This document shows positions 6,539 through 8,675 of a stretch of DNA of 8,675 nucleotides, in pieces; position 1 is the first letter of the stretch; each line of letters opens with the position of its first letter. The notes under the pieces were generated by a model. The model had not been told where the DNA came from. It worked only from the letters and a program-made list of their open reading frames with translations, and did no database searches. Made by a program: the position numbers and the translations under genes. The stretch is from an uncultured cyanobacterium (lineage in GTDB: Bacteria; Cyanobacteriota; Cyanobacteriia; CACIAM-69d), in assembly GCA_937894105.1 (NCBI GenBank), contig CALCTI010000453.1, positions 1 through 8,675 of the forward strand, written 5' to 3'.

Positions 6539-6598
6539 GTTATTAAAGAGCTTTGTTAAATATTGTTTGTTGTGGCGCTAGGTATTGATTTGTTCGTT
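6525..6598. repeat. T/G-rich direct repeats upstream of the cpc promoter
   Basis: TTTGTTCGTT occurs at 6525-6534 and again, identical, at 6589-6598. A related TTTGTTGTGG lies between them at 6566-6575. The first copy overlaps the predicted upstream promoter region of cpcBA; the others lie farther upstream, between the promoter and the cyclase stop. The rest of 6519-6668 holds no gene I can see. Confidence 0.45.
6532..6549 (+). promoter_or_regulatory. HLR1-like site (possible RpaB target) upstream of cpcBA
   Basis: GTTACAAG, two spacer bases, then ATTAAAGA. The first half fits the RpaB/HLR1 half-site (G/T)TTACA(A/T)(A/T) at 7 of 8 positions; the second half fits at only about 5 of 8. It lies at about -36 to -53 from the predicted cpc start, a position where RpaB is known to act at photosynthesis genes. 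The weak second half keeps this tentative. Confidence 0.3.
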
Positions 6599-6668
6599 GG
6601 GGGGCGTCGGGGCTTGGAAGCGGCAGATTTCCTTCTGGAGGGGGTTCTGTGGGTGGTGTAGGGGGCGA

Positions 6669-8675
6669 TCACCGATCCAGGAGCCAATAGGTTTTCATTG
6701 CTCCTCGTCCCTTGACGTCGATTTCTCCTCGGTATTGAAGGTGGAATTGCTGGGAAATCTGCTGATAGGTGGCTTCGGTGACTTGAATTTGTCCCGGCTC
6801 GCCGTGGGATTCCATGCGACTGGCGATGTTGACGGTGTCTCCCCACAGATCGTAGATAAACTTTTTGATGCCGATAACACCGGCCACAACGGGACCGCTG
6901 TTAATGCCGATGCGAATCTCTAGGGGGCAGTTGAATTTGGCAATAAACTCTGGCTCTAGGGTTTCGATGGTGTCGCGCATTTCTAGGGCCATGTGGGCGA
7001 TCGCCGCCGCTGGCTGATCAATGGGCGTTGGCAGCCCTGCCGCCACCATGTAGGCATCTCCAATGGTCTTAATCTTTTCCAGATTATACTGTGCCGCTAG
7101 GCGATCAAACTCAGAAAACAGTCGGTTCAACCACGTTACTAGCTCAATGGGGGTTAACTGGGCAGATAGTCCCGTAAAACCCACAATGTCGGCGAATAGG
7201 ATGCTCACGGATTCATAGTTGCTGGCGATGGGCTGATGGTCGGCGGCGGGGTTATCCAGGGAGGCGGACTGTTTGAGTTGGGTGGCGATCGCCTGGGGCA
7301 AAATATTGAGCAATAGCTGCTCTGAGCGCTCTTTTTCTAGCTTCAGCGCCTCCTCCGCCTGTTTTCGCAAGGTAATGTCGTCAATGACCCCCAGCAGCCC
7401 AATCACATCGCCGTTGTCTCCTGTGATGGGCACCTTGCTAATGTCAAGCCACCGAGTTTCTCCGTTGGGACCGGCTCTTTGCTTAGGGGCGACCTGGTGC
7501 CACAGGGGCTCGCCCGTGTCGATAATATTGCGGTCTTGTAAACGAAACGCCGCCGCTGCATTTTTGTCGGCGATGAGGTCATAGTCGGTTTTTCCGATCA
7601 CCTCTGCCGGGTCGCTTAATCCTGAGGCCTCCGCCCAGTTACGGTTACAGCCTAGGAAATTTAAGTCAATATCTTTCCAAAACACGTGCTGGGGAATGCT
7701 GTCCAAAATTGACCGCAAATACTCTTCTTTTTCCCGAAGATTCGACTTATTTTGCTTCTGCTCGGTTATATCGTTGCCGGACCACAATATACACGGTTGA
7801 TTGTCTAAGGTGGCCATTTCCGCAGACACGAGCAAAATATGATGGTCTCCCCAGCGGCTACGGAATACAATTTCTCGGCTGCGCACCACGCCATACTGTT
7901 CTAGATCCGTGACGATCGCCTCTCGCTGGGACCAGTGGAGCCAAAGGTTGAGCTCTTGGGCCGTTTTTCCCACCACTTCCTGGGGATGGTACTGCAAAAT
8001 TTCGAAAAAGCAGTCATTCGCGTCCAGGATTCGCCCGTCGCCAAAGGTGCTGATCACGATGGGGTTAGGGTTGGAACGAAACATCTTGGCAAATTTTTCC
8101 TCGGACTGGCCCACCGCTGCCGTCCGTCGACTGACCGTGTCTTCTAAATGTTGGTTGGCCTCTTCCCATGCTTTAAAGGAATGGAGCAACTGCACTGCCA
8201 TGCGGTTAAAGGCACGGGTGAGGGTGTTGGCTTCCGTAACCCTACTGGGGGACACTGCCACGTCTAAATCTCCGCTGGCGATCGCTTCGGCCGCCTCACT
8301 AACCTGTTGGATAGGGCGTGCCAAGCGCTTTGCCAACCAGGCGCTGCTGACCAAGGCCAGGGCGATCGCCCCCAGGGTCAACAGCACCGTATCGCGATTG
8401 GTTTCACTGAGACCCTGGCGAAAATCCGCTTCCGGTGCAATCACCACCAACTGCCAGTTCATACCCCGTTGGTTCATCAGAGGCAGCTTTTGCACCAGCA
8501 GTGACTCACCGTTTTCCACCGATAGCACCGTGGATAGGGGGACCGCACTGCCGGTTTGATCCATCCCAAGTTCCTGAATCCACTGTCCCGCCGCCTGAAG
8601 CCACGGATCCCTAACGTCGCCCAGGGCGGTGGGCGATCGCGACGCATCCTGAATATTGCTAGTTTCAGGCTGGCT
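6669..8675 (-). CDS. Membrane-bound sensory adenylate cyclase, N-terminus outside the window (Cache-like tail-TM-HAMP-PAS-PAS-class III cyclase)
   Basis: The frame is open to the right edge, so the first 668 visible codons are an N-terminally cut protein; the Met at 8564 is probably internal. Counting visible residues: 1-95 look like the end of an extracytoplasmic Cache-type sensor (NWQLVVIAPEADF), about 96-115 is a TM helix, 116-168 a HAMP domain (RPIQQVSEAAEAIASGDLDV), about 190-305 a first PAS domain, 318-437 a second PAS/PAC domain, and 486-668 a class III nucleotide cyclase. Both metal-binding Asp are present (Asp496 in LFADIVGF, Asp540 in KTIGDAYM). The substrate pair Lys536/Asp609 (YDLWGD) indicates ATP rather than GTP. 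The transition-state Asn616 and Arg620 (VNIASRM) are intact. It should therefore be an active adenylate cyclase making cAMP in response to an extracellular and/or redox or ligand signal. Its 3' end lies 465 nt from cpcB, same strand. Confidence 0.92.
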   Translation of the reverse strand, partial: SQPETSNIQDASRSPTALGDVRDPWLQAAGQWIQELGMDQTGSAVPLSTVLSVENGESLLVQKLPLMNQRGMNWQLVVIAPEADFRQGLSETNRDTVLLTLGAIALALVSSAWLAKRLARPIQQVSEAAEAIASGDLDVAVSPSRVTEANTLTRAFNRMAVQLLHSFKAWEEANQHLEDTVSRRTAAVGQSEEKFAKMFRSNPNPIVISTFGDGRILDANDCFFEILQYHPQEVVGKTAQELNLWLHWSQREAIVTDLEQYGVVRSREIVFRSRWGDHHILLVSAEMATLDNQPCILWSGNDITEQKQNKSNLREKEEYLRSILDSIPQHVFWKDIDLNFLGCNRNWAEASGLSDPAEVIGKTDYDLIADKNAAAAFRLQDRNIIDTGEPLWHQVAPKQRAGPNGETRWLDISKVPITGDNGDVIGLLGVIDDITLRKQAEEALKLEKERSEQLLLNILPQAIATQLKQSASLDNPAADHQPIASNYESVSILFADIVGFTGLSAQLTPIELVTWLNRLFSEFDRLAAQYNLEKIKTIGDAYMVAAGLPTPIDQPAAAIAHMALEMRDTIETLEPEFIAKFNCPLEIRIGINSGPVVAGVIGIKKFIYDLWGDTVNIASRMESHGEPGQIQVTEATYQQISQQFHLQYRGEIDVKGRGAMKTYWLLDR

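Larger units (their letters stand above)
965..8640. repeat. HIP1 octamers (GCGATCGC), 17 dispersed copies
   Basis: Copies begin at 965, 1099, 1205, 1276, 1366, 2222, 4142, 4178, 4403, 4504, 4712, 4783, 6997, 7285, 8278, 8362 and 8633. HIP1 is the highly iterated palindrome typical of many cyanobacterial genomes and is the best taxonomic mark here after cpcBA. Copies cluster in rfbD, the VTT gene and the cyclase. They are absent from rfbC, arsS, cpcBA and the cpc leader. Confidence 0.9.

Noticed and set aside
7909..8559. Long + strand open frame opposite the cyclase
   Set aside because: It is antisense to clear HAMP/PAS coding sequence, and its translation is low-complexity and Ser/Arg-rich, as expected for a shadow frame.
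1..8675. CRISPR arrays, tRNA or rRNA genes, phage or toxin-antitoxin modules
   Set aside because: No regularly spaced repeats, no cloverleaf or rRNA-like stretch, and no protein of those classes was seen on either strand.

Overview
The window is cyanobacterial DNA. The evidence is a phycocyanin beta/alpha gene pair, at least 17 copies of the HIP1 octamer GCGATCGC, and generally GC-leaning coding sequence. I cannot place the organism to genus by eye.

Layout. (1) Positions 1-2752, + strand: a nucleotide-sugar cluster in the order rfbC (dTDP-4-dehydrorhamnose 3,5-epimerase), rfbD (dTDP-4-dehydrorhamnose reductase) and a long-form glucose-1-phosphate thymidylyltransferase (rmlA-like). It is closed by an intrinsic terminator at about 2774-2812. 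Three of the four dTDP-L-rhamnose steps are covered; the 4,6-dehydratase (rfbB) is not in the window. (2) Positions 2871-3881, +: a radical SAM/Cys-rich protein of the ArsS (arsenosugar biosynthesis) family. (3) Positions 4091-4777, +: a small VTT/DedA-superfamily (TVP38/TMEM64) membrane protein with a GTG start. (4) Positions 4778-5136: a convergent intergenic region with an 89-bp palindromic MITE/REP-like element flanked by AGAT repeats, and the cpc terminator. (5) Positions 5137-6203, - strand: cpcB then cpcA, with no rod-linker or lyase genes behind them. They have a leader of about 290 nt and a TGTATAAAG promoter core near 6503-6511. (6) Positions 6669-8675, -: the 3' part of a membrane-bound multi-domain adenylate cyclase (extracellular sensor tail, TM, HAMP, PAS, PAS, class III cyclase), running off the right edge.

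How the parts relate. The rhamnose genes probably feed cell-surface polysaccharide. cpcBA makes the phycocyanin (alpha-beta) monomer of phycobilisome rods. The cyclase is read toward cpcBA but is separated from it by 465 nt that contain the cpc promoter, so cpcBA looks independently transcribed. ArsS and the VTT protein may form a small arsenic or membrane-related neighbourhood, which is inference only.

Novelty. Most of this window is ordinary. I see no clear undescribed multi-gene system. The points most worth checking are the isolated cpcBA unit with a structured leader and upstream repeats, the palindromic element, and the ArsS/VTT adjacency.
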